Of a stretch of 64,000 bases of DNA, positions 26,755 through 36,443 are shown piece after piece. Every line of letters begins with the position of its first letter. Position 1 is the stretch's first letter. The notes under the pieces were generated by a model. It saw only the letters and a program-made list of their open reading frames with translations, was not told where the DNA came from and ran no database searches. The stretch comes from Paenibacillus rhizosphaerae. Its GTDB lineage: Bacteria; Bacillota; Bacilli; Paenibacillales; Paenibacillaceae. Position numbers and translations under genes: made by a program. The DNA lies in the NCBI RefSeq assembly GCF_014192015.1, contig NZ_JACHXJ010000001.1, positions 1,178,001 to 1,242,000 of the forward strand, read 5' to 3'.

Positions 26755-27741
26755 ATGAAATTCAAACTTAAAGGATCACTGTTGCTCGCGGTGCTGATGA
26801 GCTTTACCGTATTGGCCAGCGCCTGCGGCGATAAAGCCGGCAATTCTAATACAACGGATTCGGGGGCAGCGGCAGGAGGTAACAGCACCGCGGATACCAA
26901 GCAGGAACGCGTGCTGACGGACGCGCTTGGTCATGAAGTGAAAGTGCCTGCGAATCCGCAGCGGATCATCGCTTCCTATTTGGAGGACCACCTGCTGACA
27001 CTTGGTGTCAAACCGGTGGCCCAGTGGTCGGTCGGCAAGGGATCCGTGCAGTATTATTTGCAGGACCAGCTGAACGGAATTCCTGAAATTTCTTACGACC
27101 TGCCTTATGAGGCGGTTTTGAGCTTTACGCCGGATCTGATCATTCTGAGCAGTGCGGACATGGCGACGGACGACAAGTACGAGCAGTACTCGAAGATCGC
27201 TCCGACCTACGTCGTAGGCAAAGAAAAGACTAACAACTGGCGCGAAGAATTGAAGGCGGTCGGCGAAGTGCTCGGTAAGAGCAAGGAAGCTGAGGAAGCC
27301 GTTCAAGCTTATGATATAAAAGCGGCGGACGCCAAGGAGCAGCTTCAGAAGTCCGTCGGAACGCATACGGCAGCGGCACTTTGGGTGACGGGTAAGGACA
27401 TCTACGTGTCAAGCGACCATCTGTCCAGCGGTTCGGTGCTTTATGATGATCTGGGACTGGCGAAGCCTAAATTGGTAGAAGAGCTGTCCAAAACCGGCAC
27501 GGCGAGCTGGAACCAGGTTTCGATGGAAAAATTCGCGCAAATGGACGCCGATTATCTGTTTATCGTGAACAGCCGCGGCGTATCGAAGGATGAGCTGCTG
27601 AAGGATCCGGTATGGGCCAGTATCCCAGCCGTCAAGGAAGGCCATGTGTTTGAATTCAACGATCATTCCAGCTGGCTGTACTCGGGTACGATCGCCAATA
27701 CGCAAATCATCGATGACGTGTTGTCCAACGTTGCCAAATAA
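26755..27741 (+). CDS. Iron-siderophore ABC transporter substrate-binding lipoprotein
   Basis: This 328-residue lipoprotein has signal sequence and lipobox LASAC near residue 23, followed by a Thr/Ser/Gly-rich linker. The body has the FecB/FhuD class III fold: RVLTDALGHEVKVPANPQRI, then VLSFTPDLIILSS, and a late ADYLFIVNSRG. It would bind ferric siderophore at the membrane surface. No permease or ATPase gene is adjacent, so partners are encoded elsewhere. The start is ATG 26755 behind GGAGGGG; ATG 26728 has no site. Iron control is suggested by the Fur-like box upstream. Confidence 0.88.
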   Translation: MKFKLKGSLLLAVLMSFTVLASACGDKAGNSNTTDSGAAAGGNSTADTKQERVLTDALGHEVKVPANPQRIIASYLEDHLLTLGVKPVAQWSVGKGSVQYYLQDQLNGIPEISYDLPYEAVLSFTPDLIILSSADMATDDKYEQYSKIAPTYVVGKEKTNNWREELKAVGEVLGKSKEAEEAVQAYDIKAADAKEQLQKSVGTHTAAALWVTGKDIYVSSDHLSSGSVLYDDLGLAKPKLVEELSKTGTASWNQVSMEKFAQMDADYLFIVNSRGVSKDELLKDPVWASIPAVKEGHVFEFNDHSSWLYSGTIANTQIIDDVLSNVAK

Positions 27742-27786
27742 ATGGGATGAAACTTGCAATGTTTTAATTAGAAACTAACGTTTTAG

Positions 27787-27831
27787 AAGCCTCGGTTCCG
27801 ACACCTTCTGTCGGTTCCGGGGCTTTTTTTT
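27787..27831 (+). terminator. Intrinsic terminator after the siderophore lipoprotein
   Basis: AAGCCTCGG plus CCGACA (27787-27803) pair with TGTCGG plus CCGGGGCTT (27809-27825) across a TT/TT internal loop, followed by a T run. Confidence 0.88.
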
Positions 27832-27973
27832 CTGTCTTCATCACAGGAAGCCACCTGAAATTTAGAAACCTTAACTAAAATTTGAAGACTATTTTTCATA
27901 AGGACCGCCACCTATAATTAGTACCTGAAAGGGCTTACATAGGAGATTTCAGAAACGAGGTGCTTTCCAGAAC

Positions 27974-28939
27974 ATGAACGCAAGGGCCGGTATCGAAGCC
28001 GAGTGGGAACCTGCCGCCGAGAAGGCGAAAGAGAGGAAGCTCTGGCGGAAAATCGTGGGCCAGCGCTATCTGCAGATGATGGCTCTGCTAGGCGTCGCCT
28101 GGATGATTGTTTTCAACTATATCCCGATGTACGGGGTCATCATTGCTTTTAAAGAGTTCGACATTATTCACTCGATCTCTTCGGCTCCGTGGGTCGGATT
28201 GGATCATTTCAAGGAATTCCTGGAGGACGACAGTCTCGGATACGTGATCAAAAATACGCTAGGGATGAGCATCCTGAAGCTGGTGATCGGGTTTCCGCTG
28301 CCCATCCTGTTCGCACTCCTGCTGAATGAAATCCGTTCCATCGTGTTCAAAAAGTGGATTCAGACGATTTCCTACCTGCCTCACTTTTTGTCCTGGGTCA
28401 TTCTGGGCGGCATCCTCGCCACCTGGCTGGCGGATGTGGGCATCGTCAACAAGGTGCTGATGGCGCTTCAATTGATCGATCAGCCTATTACATATCTGGC
28501 CGAGCCCAAATACTTCTGGTCCATCGTCGTCACTTCCGACATCTGGAAGGAAATCGGCTGGTCGGCGATCATTTACCTGGCGGCGATTTCGAGCGTGTCT
28601 CCGGAACTGTACGAAGCGGCTACGATCGACGGGGCGGGCCGGATGCAAAAAATGTGGAACATTACGCTTCCTTCGATCAAAGGCACGATTTCCATATTGT
28701 TCATTCTGGCTGTCAGCGGCATCCTGAACTCGAACTTCGACCAAATTCTCGTGCTGCGCAACTCGCTGAACGAAACGTCAAGCAACGTCATAGACGTCTA
28801 CGTGTACAATGTCGGTCTGGCAGAGAGCCGTTACTCCTACGCGGCGGCGGTCGGACTGATCAAAAACGTGATCGCGCTCGCGCTGCTGCTTGGAGCCAAC
28901 AGCATCACGAAACGGCTCAACAATACATCCTTATTCTGA
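27974..28939 (+). CDS. ABC sugar permease, LplB type (second system)
   Basis: This 321-residue polytopic permease contains FNYIPMYGVIIAFKEFD near residues 44-60 and the EAA loop YEAATIDGAGRMQKMWNITLP near residues 214-234. It opens a second importer operon ordered permease, permease, binding protein, kinase, regulator, unlike the first system, where the binding protein comes first. The start ATG follows GAGGTG at a longish spacer. The ATPase is not encoded here and is presumably shared. Substrate is unknown. Confidence 0.91.
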   Translation: MNARAGIEAEWEPAAEKAKERKLWRKIVGQRYLQMMALLGVAWMIVFNYIPMYGVIIAFKEFDIIHSISSAPWVGLDHFKEFLEDDSLGYVIKNTLGMSILKLVIGFPLPILFALLLNEIRSIVFKKWIQTISYLPHFLSWVILGGILATWLADVGIVNKVLMALQLIDQPITYLAEPKYFWSIVVTSDIWKEIGWSAIIYLAAISSVSPELYEAATIDGAGRMQKMWNITLPSIKGTISILFILAVSGILNSNFDQILVLRNSLNETSSNVIDVYVYNVGLAESRYSYAAAVGLIKNVIALALLLGANSITKRLNNTSLF

Positions 28940-28959
28940 TGGGACGGCGGTGACTCTTC

Positions 28960-29847
28960 GTGTATTCATTCAAACGCCAAAGCGCTTCGAGCGCGATCTT
29001 TGAAATGTTCAACTCCCTGCTGATGCTGATCGTCTGCTTCGTCACGCTGTACCCGATCTGGTATGTCATCGTGAACGCATTTAATGACGGAGCGGATGCG
29101 ATGCGGGGCGGCATTTACTGGTGGCCGCGGCAGTTCAGCCTGGACAGCTTCCAGGCCGTATTCCGCAGCGAGGGCATCATGACCGCCATGGGGGTCACGG
29201 TGGCCAAGACGCTGATCGGTACCCCGGTGCACGTATTTTTTACCGCGATGGTGGCGTATGCCTTTTCCAGAAAGGAGCTTGTCGGGCGCAAGCTGTACAT
29301 GTTTATCGGCACGGTAACGATGTTCTTCGGCGGGGGCCTCATCCCGTACTACCTGCTGATTCGCGACCTGCATCTGCTGGACAATTTTCTGGTGTATATC
29401 CTACCTGCTGCGTTCAGCTTCTTCGACCTGATCATCTTCCTGTCGTTTTTTCGGGAGATTCCCCCGGGACTAGAAGAAGCGGCGAAGATCGACGGGGCGA
29501 ACGATTTTAAAATTTTCTATAAAGTCATCATTCCGGTGTCCATGCCGGTGGTGGCGACGATTGCCCTTTTTCACGGGGTGTACCAATGGAACGATTACTT
29601 TACCGGGATGATCTTTATCAATGACACGAACCTGCAGCCGATCCAGACGTATTTGTACCGCGTCGTCGCGCAGTCGAGCTCCAACCAGATGCTGGCGTCC
29701 ATGCCAAGCGGCATGGCGGTGACAGTGACAAGCCAATCGCTGAAGCTGGCTACCATGGTGGTTACCACCGCGCCGATCGTCTTCGTGTACCCGTTCCTGC
29801 AAAAGTACTTCGTGAAAGGCTTCATGATCGGATCGATCAAGGAGTAG
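28960..29847 (+). CDS. ABC sugar permease, YtcP/LplC type (second system)
   Basis: This 295-residue polytopic protein starts with GTG 28960, 20 nt after the upstream gene, with a weak GGCGGTGA site. The EAA loop is in PPGLEEAAKIDGANDFKIFYKVIIP, near residues 168-192, and the C-terminus QKYFVKGFMIGSIKE is the family hallmark. It pairs with the preceding permease to form the membrane channel. Confidence 0.9.
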   Translation: MYSFKRQSASSAIFEMFNSLLMLIVCFVTLYPIWYVIVNAFNDGADAMRGGIYWWPRQFSLDSFQAVFRSEGIMTAMGVTVAKTLIGTPVHVFFTAMVAYAFSRKELVGRKLYMFIGTVTMFFGGGLIPYYLLIRDLHLLDNFLVYILPAAFSFFDLIIFLSFFREIPPGLEEAAKIDGANDFKIFYKVIIPVSMPVVATIALFHGVYQWNDYFTGMIFINDTNLQPIQTYLYRVVAQSSSNQMLASMPSGMAVTVTSQSLKLATMVVTTAPIVFVYPFLQKYFVKGFMIGSIKE

Positions 29848-29931
29848 CCGGGAAATCCGGGTGTATCCATGGTTATCAGTCCCGCCTGCGGGATTGCTAA
29901 TAGATTAACGAAAGAAAAGGGGTTAGAATCC

Positions 29932-31638
29932 ATGAGCAAAGCGCGCAGACTCATGACTTCCATGGTCGCTCTGACCGTCGTGTTCACGATGGCGCTGTCC
30001 CTTGCGGGATGCTCCGGCGGCAAGAGTGAGACCAACGGCGGCAGCACCGCCGCGACAAGCGGAAGCACAGATGCGAAGAACACGTCGTCTACGGGCGGCG
30101 GGGAAGCCAAACCGAATCCGGACGAGCCGGGCTGGAAGTCGGACAACGCACCGATCACGTTCGACTGGTACATGAACTTTTCCTGGTTCAATAAAAAATG
30201 GGGCGGCGACGCGACTGCCGAATACGTGACAAAGAAGACGGGCGTCAGCATCAACTTTATCGTTCCGGCGGGTAATGAGAACGAGAAGCTGAATACGATG
30301 ATCGCCTCCGGCAAGCTGCCGGATTTCATCACGCTCGGCTGGAGCGAGGAAGCCGTCAAGAAGATGATCGAGGGCAAGCTCGTGCTTCCGCTGAACGAAT
30401 TGGCTGACCAATACGATCCGTACTTCTTCAAAGTGGCCGACCCTGCTAAACTGGGTTGGTACACGCAGCCGGACGGCAACATTTACGGTTATCCGAACGC
30501 ATCGTCCTCCCCGGAAGATTACAAGAAGTACGGCTCGAACTTCACGTCAAACCAAACGTTCGAGGTCCGCAAGGACATGTATGAAGCCATCGGCAGTCCG
30601 GATATGAGCACACCGGAAGGTTTTCTGAACGCGCTCAAGTTGGCGAAGGAGAAGTTCCCTGAAGTGAACGGCCAGCCGCTCATTCCGCTCGGGCTGCATG
30701 AATTCAGCGAGACCGGCAACTACTCGCTCGAAGGCTACCTCCAGAACTTCCTGGCGATCCCGCAGCAGAAGGACGGCAAGCTGTATGACCGCCGTCTGGA
30801 TCCCGAATACATTACATGGCTGAAGACGTTCCGCAAAGCCAACGAAATGGGGCTGCTCTCGAAGGACATCTTCATCGACAAGCGTCCGCAAATGGAAGAA
30901 AAAATCGCACAGGGCCGCTACTTCGCAATGCTGTACCAGCGCTCCGACTTCGATGCGCAGAACATGTCGCTGTACCAGAAGGACCCGAACTCGGCGTATA
31001 TGGCGATCAATGGTCCGGCGAACTCCAAGAAGGACGCGCCGACCCTCTCCGGCCCAGGCATCTCCGGTTGGACGCTGACCCTGATCTCCAAGGACGTAAA
31101 GGACAAAAAGCGGGCGATCGAGTTCCTGACCTACCTGATCAGCGAAGAAGGCAACAAGGATCTGTTCCTCGGCGAGAAGGGCGTCACCTACGACAACATC
31201 GACGGCAAAGACCAGTTCCTGCCGGATGTCGTGAAGCTGCTGAATACGGATCGTACCGCGTTTGACCAGAAATACGGCGCATCCTACACCTACTGGATGC
31301 TGATGGATACGAACATGAACCTGCAGTGGGCGCCGCCGGGCGTCGACCCGCAGAAACAGATGGCGGACTGGACGAAGGGCAAATCGATCAGCATGTCCGA
31401 ATTCGACAATCTGGATCCGCCGAGCACGTCTGAAGAGGGCATCGCCGGCAGCAAAAACGCACGGAATTGGGGCAAGCTGCTGCCGAAACTGCTGCTGGCC
31501 AAATCGGATGCCGAATTCGACGAGATGTGGAACAACTACGTCGAAGACCGCAACAAGAATAAACAGGACAAAATTGATGCGTATCGTCAAAAGGCATACG
31601 AAGAAAACATAAAAAAACTGGAAGCGCTCAACAAATAA
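29932..31638 (+). CDS. Extracellular solute-binding lipoprotein (second ABC system)
   Basis: This 568-residue lipoprotein has an N-terminal signal and lipobox SLAGC near residue 25, then a long Gly/Ser/Thr linker. The body is a large family 1 binding protein, as used for oligosaccharides. The start is ATG 29932 after AAAAGGGG; an in-frame ATG 63 nt earlier would bury the signal peptide and is rejected. It follows its two permeases by 84 nt and precedes a YesM/YesN-type two-component pair, its likely regulator. Confidence 0.91.
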   Translation: MSKARRLMTSMVALTVVFTMALSLAGCSGGKSETNGGSTAATSGSTDAKNTSSTGGGEAKPNPDEPGWKSDNAPITFDWYMNFSWFNKKWGGDATAEYVTKKTGVSINFIVPAGNENEKLNTMIASGKLPDFITLGWSEEAVKKMIEGKLVLPLNELADQYDPYFFKVADPAKLGWYTQPDGNIYGYPNASSSPEDYKKYGSNFTSNQTFEVRKDMYEAIGSPDMSTPEGFLNALKLAKEKFPEVNGQPLIPLGLHEFSETGNYSLEGYLQNFLAIPQQKDGKLYDRRLDPEYITWLKTFRKANEMGLLSKDIFIDKRPQMEEKIAQGRYFAMLYQRSDFDAQNMSLYQKDPNSAYMAINGPANSKKDAPTLSGPGISGWTLTLISKDVKDKKRAIEFLTYLISEEGNKDLFLGEKGVTYDNIDGKDQFLPDVVKLLNTDRTAFDQKYGASYTYWMLMDTNMNLQWAPPGVDPQKQMADWTKGKSISMSEFDNLDPPSTSEEGIAGSKNARNWGKLLPKLLLAKSDAEFDEMWNNYVEDRNKNKQDKIDAYRQKAYEENIKKLEALNK

Positions 31639-31728
31639 GCGCCTTCTGACACAGGCCTGGAATCCGCGATTTTTTGCTCGCGGATTTTCAGGCTTATTAC
31701 CATAATGGGCTGGGTGGTGCTTGCGGTA

Positions 31729-33636
31729 ATGATCAAACTTGCCCGGAATCGAATGGCCAAGCTGTCGACCGCCATCGGCCGGATGCCGATTCAATTAAAG
31801 CTGATCCTATCGTTTATCTGTATTATTTTGATTCCGATCACCCTGGTTTCCTGGTATTTATTCAACGGGGTATACTTGAATACGATCAAAGACTTGACCA
31901 AGAAAAACCAATATATTCTGGAGATCGAAAAGACGAATGTGGCCAACAACATGCAGGTGATGGAACGCACGGCCCAGCTGGCCATCTCCAACAGCGAGAT
32001 CAATGAGTATCTGCAGAGCCGGGAGGAGCTGGACACCGCCGATTTGATCGATTTTAAGATGAAGACGTTCTCCAGCTTTCAATACTATCTGTTTAACAAT
32101 CCGAACATTGCCAACATCCGGCTGTATTCGGAAAACCCGAACGTGAGGGAGTTTTGGCCGGTTATTTTCAAAGAATCCCGGATCAAAAACAAACCCTGGT
32201 ACCAGACGGTCCTTCGGCGCAACGGACTGGTCTGGTGGGAGATCAGCGCGACCAATAAGGATGTGATCAAGAACAGCACGGTGGCCAGCGACCAGGTCGG
32301 TGATTTTGTCACGCTGCTGCGCGAGATCAAATATCCGAACGATAAGCATAATGGCATCCTGGAGGTGACGATGGAGCTGAACAACTTTTTCATGAAAACC
32401 TTCAGCAGCGTCCAGGATACGAGCTCGCAAATGATCGTGGTCAACCGGGAGGGCAAAGCGTTCACCAATCCGTCCCTGAGCCTGATGCAAACGCTCCCCG
32501 TCGGAACGATCATGGCGGAGTTCGCCAAGCATGGCAGGAGGACCGACCGCGAATTCACCTTTACCTATAACGGGACGCCGTATTTATGCATTCCGAGTGA
32601 TCTGGAGCCGCTGAACAGCTATCTGTTCAACGTCGTTTCGCTAAAAAGCGCTTTGTCGGACGTGAGCAAACGGCGGAATACGATTATCATTGCGACGATT
32701 ATTCTGATCGCCCTGCTGTCGGCCACGTCCTACATCCTGCATTCCTTGATTTTGAAAAAACTGAACATTTTGCGTGACTCCATGAAAAAAGTACGTAAAG
32801 GCGACTTTAATTTCGAAATTGACATTACAAGCATGGATGAGATCGGGGAATTGGCGCATCATTTCCGCCAGATGCTCAAACGGATGAACGAGCTGATCGT
32901 CGAGGCCGTAAACCGTCAGGCGGCGACCAAGGAAGCGGAGCTGAAGTCGCTGAAAAACCAGATCGACTCCCATTTTTTGTACAACACCCTCGAAAACTTA
33001 AAGATGCTTGCCGAAATTGAGGGCCAATACACGATATCCGATTCGCTCACCTCACTCGGCCGCATGATGCGCTATAACCTGCAGTGGACCAGCAACCATG
33101 TGCGCCTGAGGGATGAACTGGAGCATATCCAAAACTACATCGCCATCATGAACATACGCTATGACAACAATCTGGTGCTCAACATCAATGTCCCCCCGGT
33201 CCATATGGAACAGGAAGTACTGAAGATGTCGCTCCAGCCTATCGTTGAGAACGCCGTTAAGCATGGGATGGGTTCCCGCGCTGAGGACGGCGAAAAGCTG
33301 GAAATCGCTATTCATGCTTATGTATCGGGGGACAGCATCATTATCGAGGTCTGCGACAATGGCGACGGGATTCCCGAGTCTAAGCTGAAGAAGGTCAACC
33401 TGATGATCCGCCTGGAAGACGCGGAATATCAGCAGATGCGGAAGGAGCTGAACGACGGGGAAAGCAGCGGTATCGGACTGCGGAACGTCGATCAGCGTAT
33501 CGTCATGTTTTACGGGAAGTCGCACGGGATCCGGGTGGAAAGCGCCGAAGGAAGTTTCACGCGGGTCACGATGACTCTGCCATATCTAATTCTAGCGGGA
33601 GGTGTGCCTGCCCATGTGCAATCTGCTAATCGTTGA
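31729..33636 (+). CDS. YesM-type sensor histidine kinase
   Basis: This kinase of about 635 residues has a membrane segment near residues 20-40, a large extracellular sensor region, and a second membrane segment near 310-330. A HAMP domain follows (KVRKGDFNFEID). The His-kinase motif is SHFLYNTLENLKMLAEIEG, with the phospho-accepting His, and the ATPase domain has VENAVKHGMG, DNGDGIP and SGIGLRNVDQRI. It would sense the imported sugar or its binding protein. The start is uncertain (ATG 31705, 31729 or 31753). Its 3' end overlaps the regulator gene by 23 nt. Confidence 0.88.
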   Translation: MIKLARNRMAKLSTAIGRMPIQLKLILSFICIILIPITLVSWYLFNGVYLNTIKDLTKKNQYILEIEKTNVANNMQVMERTAQLAISNSEINEYLQSREELDTADLIDFKMKTFSSFQYYLFNNPNIANIRLYSENPNVREFWPVIFKESRIKNKPWYQTVLRRNGLVWWEISATNKDVIKNSTVASDQVGDFVTLLREIKYPNDKHNGILEVTMELNNFFMKTFSSVQDTSSQMIVVNREGKAFTNPSLSLMQTLPVGTIMAEFAKHGRRTDREFTFTYNGTPYLCIPSDLEPLNSYLFNVVSLKSALSDVSKRRNTIIIATIILIALLSATSYILHSLILKKLNILRDSMKKVRKGDFNFEIDITSMDEIGELAHHFRQMLKRMNELIVEAVNRQAATKEAELKSLKNQIDSHFLYNTLENLKMLAEIEGQYTISDSLTSLGRMMRYNLQWTSNHVRLRDELEHIQNYIAIMNIRYDNNLVLNINVPPVHMEQEVLKMSLQPIVENAVKHGMGSRAEDGEKLEIAIHAYVSGDSIIIEVCDNGDGIPESKLKKVNLMIRLEDAEYQQMRKELNDGESSGIGLRNVDQRIVMFYGKSHGIRVESAEGSFTRVTMTLPYLILAGGVPAHVQSANR

Positions 33637-35173
33637 TGATGAGAAAAATATACGGGATGGCCTGAAAGCGATGATTCGCCGCGAGTTCGGCGATGCCTAC
33701 GCACTGCACTTTGCCGCGAACGGGCAGCAGGCGCTTCAAGTCATGGACGGCACGGAAATGGACTTGGTCATTACCGACATCCGCATGCCGGTGATGGACG
33801 GAATCGAGCTCATTAACCGCTTACAGGACCAGGAGCCGGGGCCGGATCTGGTCATTCTAAGCGGTCATGACGACTTCCAGTATGCCAAAGCGGCGATCCG
33901 CTGCAATGTGAAGGAATACTTACTGAAGCCAATCGTACGTGATGAGCTGTTCCGGACACTGCGGCGCCTTGACGCAGAGCGCATACGCAAGGGCGAAATC
34001 GCCGATCAGCTGCGCGGAACGAAGGCTCTGAAGGAAAATTATGCGGTGAGCCGGCTGCAGTATCTGTTTTTGCAGGAAGGGATGGACGAACACGGTATTC
34101 GGGATGTAGTCCTTCAGGCGGGACTGGATTGGCTGGATGCGGGGGGATACGCCGCGCTAGTTCTCGTTCCGGAACGTTACCGGGATTCGGGCTGGGACGA
34201 ATTTACGGCTTATGTTGACCTGATGATCGGCTGGCTGCCGGGCGAACGTTATATCCGTTTTTACGACAAAGATGGCAAGCTCGTTGTGTTTACCGACACC
34301 GCTGCTCCGTTCAACCGGCTGGGGGAGGCGATCATCCGCCAGTCGGCCAGCGCCATCCGGGCCGGCATCAGCGAACAGATGTCGGGAGCAGGGGAGGTGA
34401 AGAGAGCTTACCAGCAGGCAGGCCGGGCGCTGAAATACTTCTTGTTCCAAAACATGCCGGGACTTATTTGGAGCACGGAATTGTCCGGTAAACGGGCTGA
34501 CTACCGCATCCCGCTGGAAGACATCCGGAAGACGGCCAACCTGCTCGGACTGGACCGGGATGCCGAACTGAGCCGGCTGCTGCAGCATATTTTCGATATC
34601 CGGACAATTCTTCAGTATGATATCGGGTATCTGGAAGGGATCGGCAGGGCATTTAACGAGCATGTATTTGACCAGGTGTTTCAGACCTATGGCGAGGAAT
34701 CCGTGGACATTCTGAAGCTCCACAAGCAGGTGGGAAACCTATATAACTTCAATCATTTTCATGATTATTTCCACGGTTTGGAGAGCCTGATCTTCCTGCT
34801 GAGCGATTATGTGAAACGGATGCGGTCGATGCATTTCGACCAGAACGAGATTCAGCGGGCCATCGTTTATATCGAGGAGCATTATCATGAAAACGTGAAC
34901 ATGGCCGTCGTGTCCAACCATGTATCCTTGAATTATTCGTATTTTAGCCATGCTTTCAAGGAGTACACGGGGGAGACGTTCGTCAGCTATTTGCGCAAGC
35001 TGCGGATCCGTAAAGCCAAGGAGCTCCTCAATAGCACGGACCTGAAGGTATACGAAATCAGCGAGCAGGCCGGGTTCGAGAACGTGAAACATTTTACCCG
35101 GGTCTTCAAGGAAATGGAGGGCGTAGCCCCGCTCGAATACCGCTCGCAGCAGGAGGCGCTGAGGCGGAGATGA
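33614..35173 (+). CDS. YesN-type response regulator with AraC output domain
   Basis: This 519-residue regulator has an N-terminal receiver with acidic pair VDDE, phospho-acceptor Asp in VITDIRMPVMDG near residue 56, and Lys in YLLKPI. A long middle region precedes a C-terminal AraC double helix-turn-helix (VSNHVSLNYSYFSHAFKEYT and YEISEQAGFENVKHFTRVFKE). Phosphorylated by the preceding kinase, it would activate the sugar importer. The start is ATG 33614, ten bases after GGGAGGTG, inside the kinase 3' end, implying coupled translation. Confidence 0.89.
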   Translation: MCNLLIVDDEKNIRDGLKAMIRREFGDAYALHFAANGQQALQVMDGTEMDLVITDIRMPVMDGIELINRLQDQEPGPDLVILSGHDDFQYAKAAIRCNVKEYLLKPIVRDELFRTLRRLDAERIRKGEIADQLRGTKALKENYAVSRLQYLFLQEGMDEHGIRDVVLQAGLDWLDAGGYAALVLVPERYRDSGWDEFTAYVDLMIGWLPGERYIRFYDKDGKLVVFTDTAAPFNRLGEAIIRQSASAIRAGISEQMSGAGEVKRAYQQAGRALKYFLFQNMPGLIWSTELSGKRADYRIPLEDIRKTANLLGLDRDAELSRLLQHIFDIRTILQYDIGYLEGIGRAFNEHVFDQVFQTYGEESVDILKLHKQVGNLYNFNHFHDYFHGLESLIFLLSDYVKRMRSMHFDQNEIQRAIVYIEEHYHENVNMAVVSNHVSLNYSYFSHAFKEYTGETFVSYLRKLRIRKAKELLNSTDLKVYEISEQAGFENVKHFTRVFKEMEGVAPLEYRSQQEALRRR

Positions 35174-35289
35174 TACAAAGATAGGCTGGCCAAGGTTTTG
35201 CGAAATAAAAAAGAAACCAGGCAGCAGGGAAAGCAGATGGTGTTGGCGAACGTATATTCCTATTGCGATTATCACTAGGAGGAGTGTAT

Positions 35290-36219
35290 GTGAATCTGGA
35301 TAGAATGCCTGACCAAGCAGCGTTTGAGCCATTGGATGAAGTGGTCCGCAAAGCGCGTACCGATTACGGTGCGTCAGCTTCATCCGTTCTGGTCATACAT
35401 AACGACAGAATCGTCTATGAGCAGTATCGTGGATTTCATCACCATAAAGAAGGAGCGGTTCCCGTTACGGAATCCTCCTTGTTCAACATTTACTCCACCC
35501 GAAAGACGTATATATGCTGTGCAATGGCGATGACGGCTCTGGACAACGGAGTACCGATATCCACCCCGGTTGCAGAAGTGTTGGGCAATTACCCCGGTGA
35601 AGATTTGGGGCAGCTGACATTACGCGATTTGGTGACCGTGTCCGGCCCGAAATATTTTCATAATAAGCAATGGGAAAGGGAAGGGATTCAAGGGCAGGTG
35701 GTGAGAGCCTTGTCAGGGAAGTCTATTGGGGCTTTTCTGGAAGAGCGCATTTTAGAGCCGCTCACCTGCAAGGAAACCATATGGGCTACAGCGCCAACGG
35801 CCGGTCTTGTCTGCGATTATGCAACGAATCCAAGTTATGCTACGGTTCGTCTGGAATCTCATGAAGGGCATGAAAGAAATATGTATACCAGCACAAGGGA
35901 TTTGGCCAAGTGGGGCTATTTGCATTTGAAACGTGGAAACGTAGGAGGTCATCAGCTGATCCCTGCGGCATTTTATCGGCTTAGCGACGAGTTGAAAACG
36001 AAGACTCCGGATCGTCGCATACTCGGTTGGTATCATCGGCCGGAATGGTTCTACGCTACCGGAGCGGCAGGATGCCATGTGGTCGTCTTCCCGGAGCATC
36101 AGGCCGTGGGTGTCAGAATGCTCAATAAGTACACGAGCCGTTATGAAGATGACCAGTATCTTTTTGATAACGCCCTCCTGAAGTGTCTGCAGCAAGCCGG
36201 GACGGCGGGCGTCCTGTAG
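35290..36219 (+). CDS. Serine hydrolase of the class C beta-lactamase/DD-peptidase family
   Basis: This protein of about 309 residues has the SxxK nucleophile motif as STRK in FNIYSTRKTYICCAMAM near residue 70. Family features such as HHKEGAVPVTESSLFN and TSTRDLAKWGYLHLKRG follow. There is no signal peptide, so it acts in the cytoplasm, most likely as an esterase or amidase and not a resistance beta-lactamase. The start is assigned to GTG 35290 behind AGGAGG (35277-35282); GTG 35284 and ATG 35305 are alternatives. It is a single gene. Confidence 0.8.
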   Translation: MNLDRMPDQAAFEPLDEVVRKARTDYGASASSVLVIHNDRIVYEQYRGFHHHKEGAVPVTESSLFNIYSTRKTYICCAMAMTALDNGVPISTPVAEVLGNYPGEDLGQLTLRDLVTVSGPKYFHNKQWEREGIQGQVVRALSGKSIGAFLEERILEPLTCKETIWATAPTAGLVCDYATNPSYATVRLESHEGHERNMYTSTRDLAKWGYLHLKRGNVGGHQLIPAAFYRLSDELKTKTPDRRILGWYHRPEWFYATGAAGCHVVVFPEHQAVGVRMLNKYTSRYEDDQYLFDNALLKCLQQAGTAGVL

Positions 36220-36277
36220 CTGAAAGAATTGCCGGCGGAAGCAGGCTAACCTAATAAAACTAGTGTATTAAAGAAAG

Positions 36278-36301
36278 GGGCTGCCGCCAGGCAGCCTTTT
36301 A
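36278..36301 (+). terminator. Intrinsic terminator after the serine hydrolase
   Basis: GGCTGCC (36279-36285) pairs with GGCAGCC (36290-36296), followed by TTTT. Confidence 0.75.
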
Positions 36302-36382
36302 CCGTTTGCTGGCAGCGCATTGAAGGGGCATTCGACCGCTACAAAGTTCTGCATGGCATGCATAAAGCTGGTTTATTTATAT

Positions 36383-36408
36383 CCAACCTTTCTGTGGGTT
36401 GGTATAAT
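36383..36408 (+). promoter_or_regulatory. Extended -10 promoter with adjacent inverted repeat
   Basis: TGG followed by TATAAT (36403-36408) forms an extended -10 element upstream of the methyltransferase at 36444. CCAACC and GGTTGG (36383-36402) form an inverted repeat directly before it, a possible operator. Confidence 0.5.
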
Positions 36409-36443
36409 ATGGTGGAGAATAGCGTGTTAACGGAGGTGGTTGC

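Noticed and set aside
30547..31794. Long minus-strand open frame opposite the second solute-binding lipoprotein.
   Set aside because: It is codon-bias shadow of a well-supported lipoprotein gene; the translation is low-complexity and Arg/Val-rich.
35290..36219. Serine hydrolase as an antibiotic-resistance beta-lactamase.
   Set aside because: It lacks a signal peptide and the typical KTG context; an esterase-type role is more likely.
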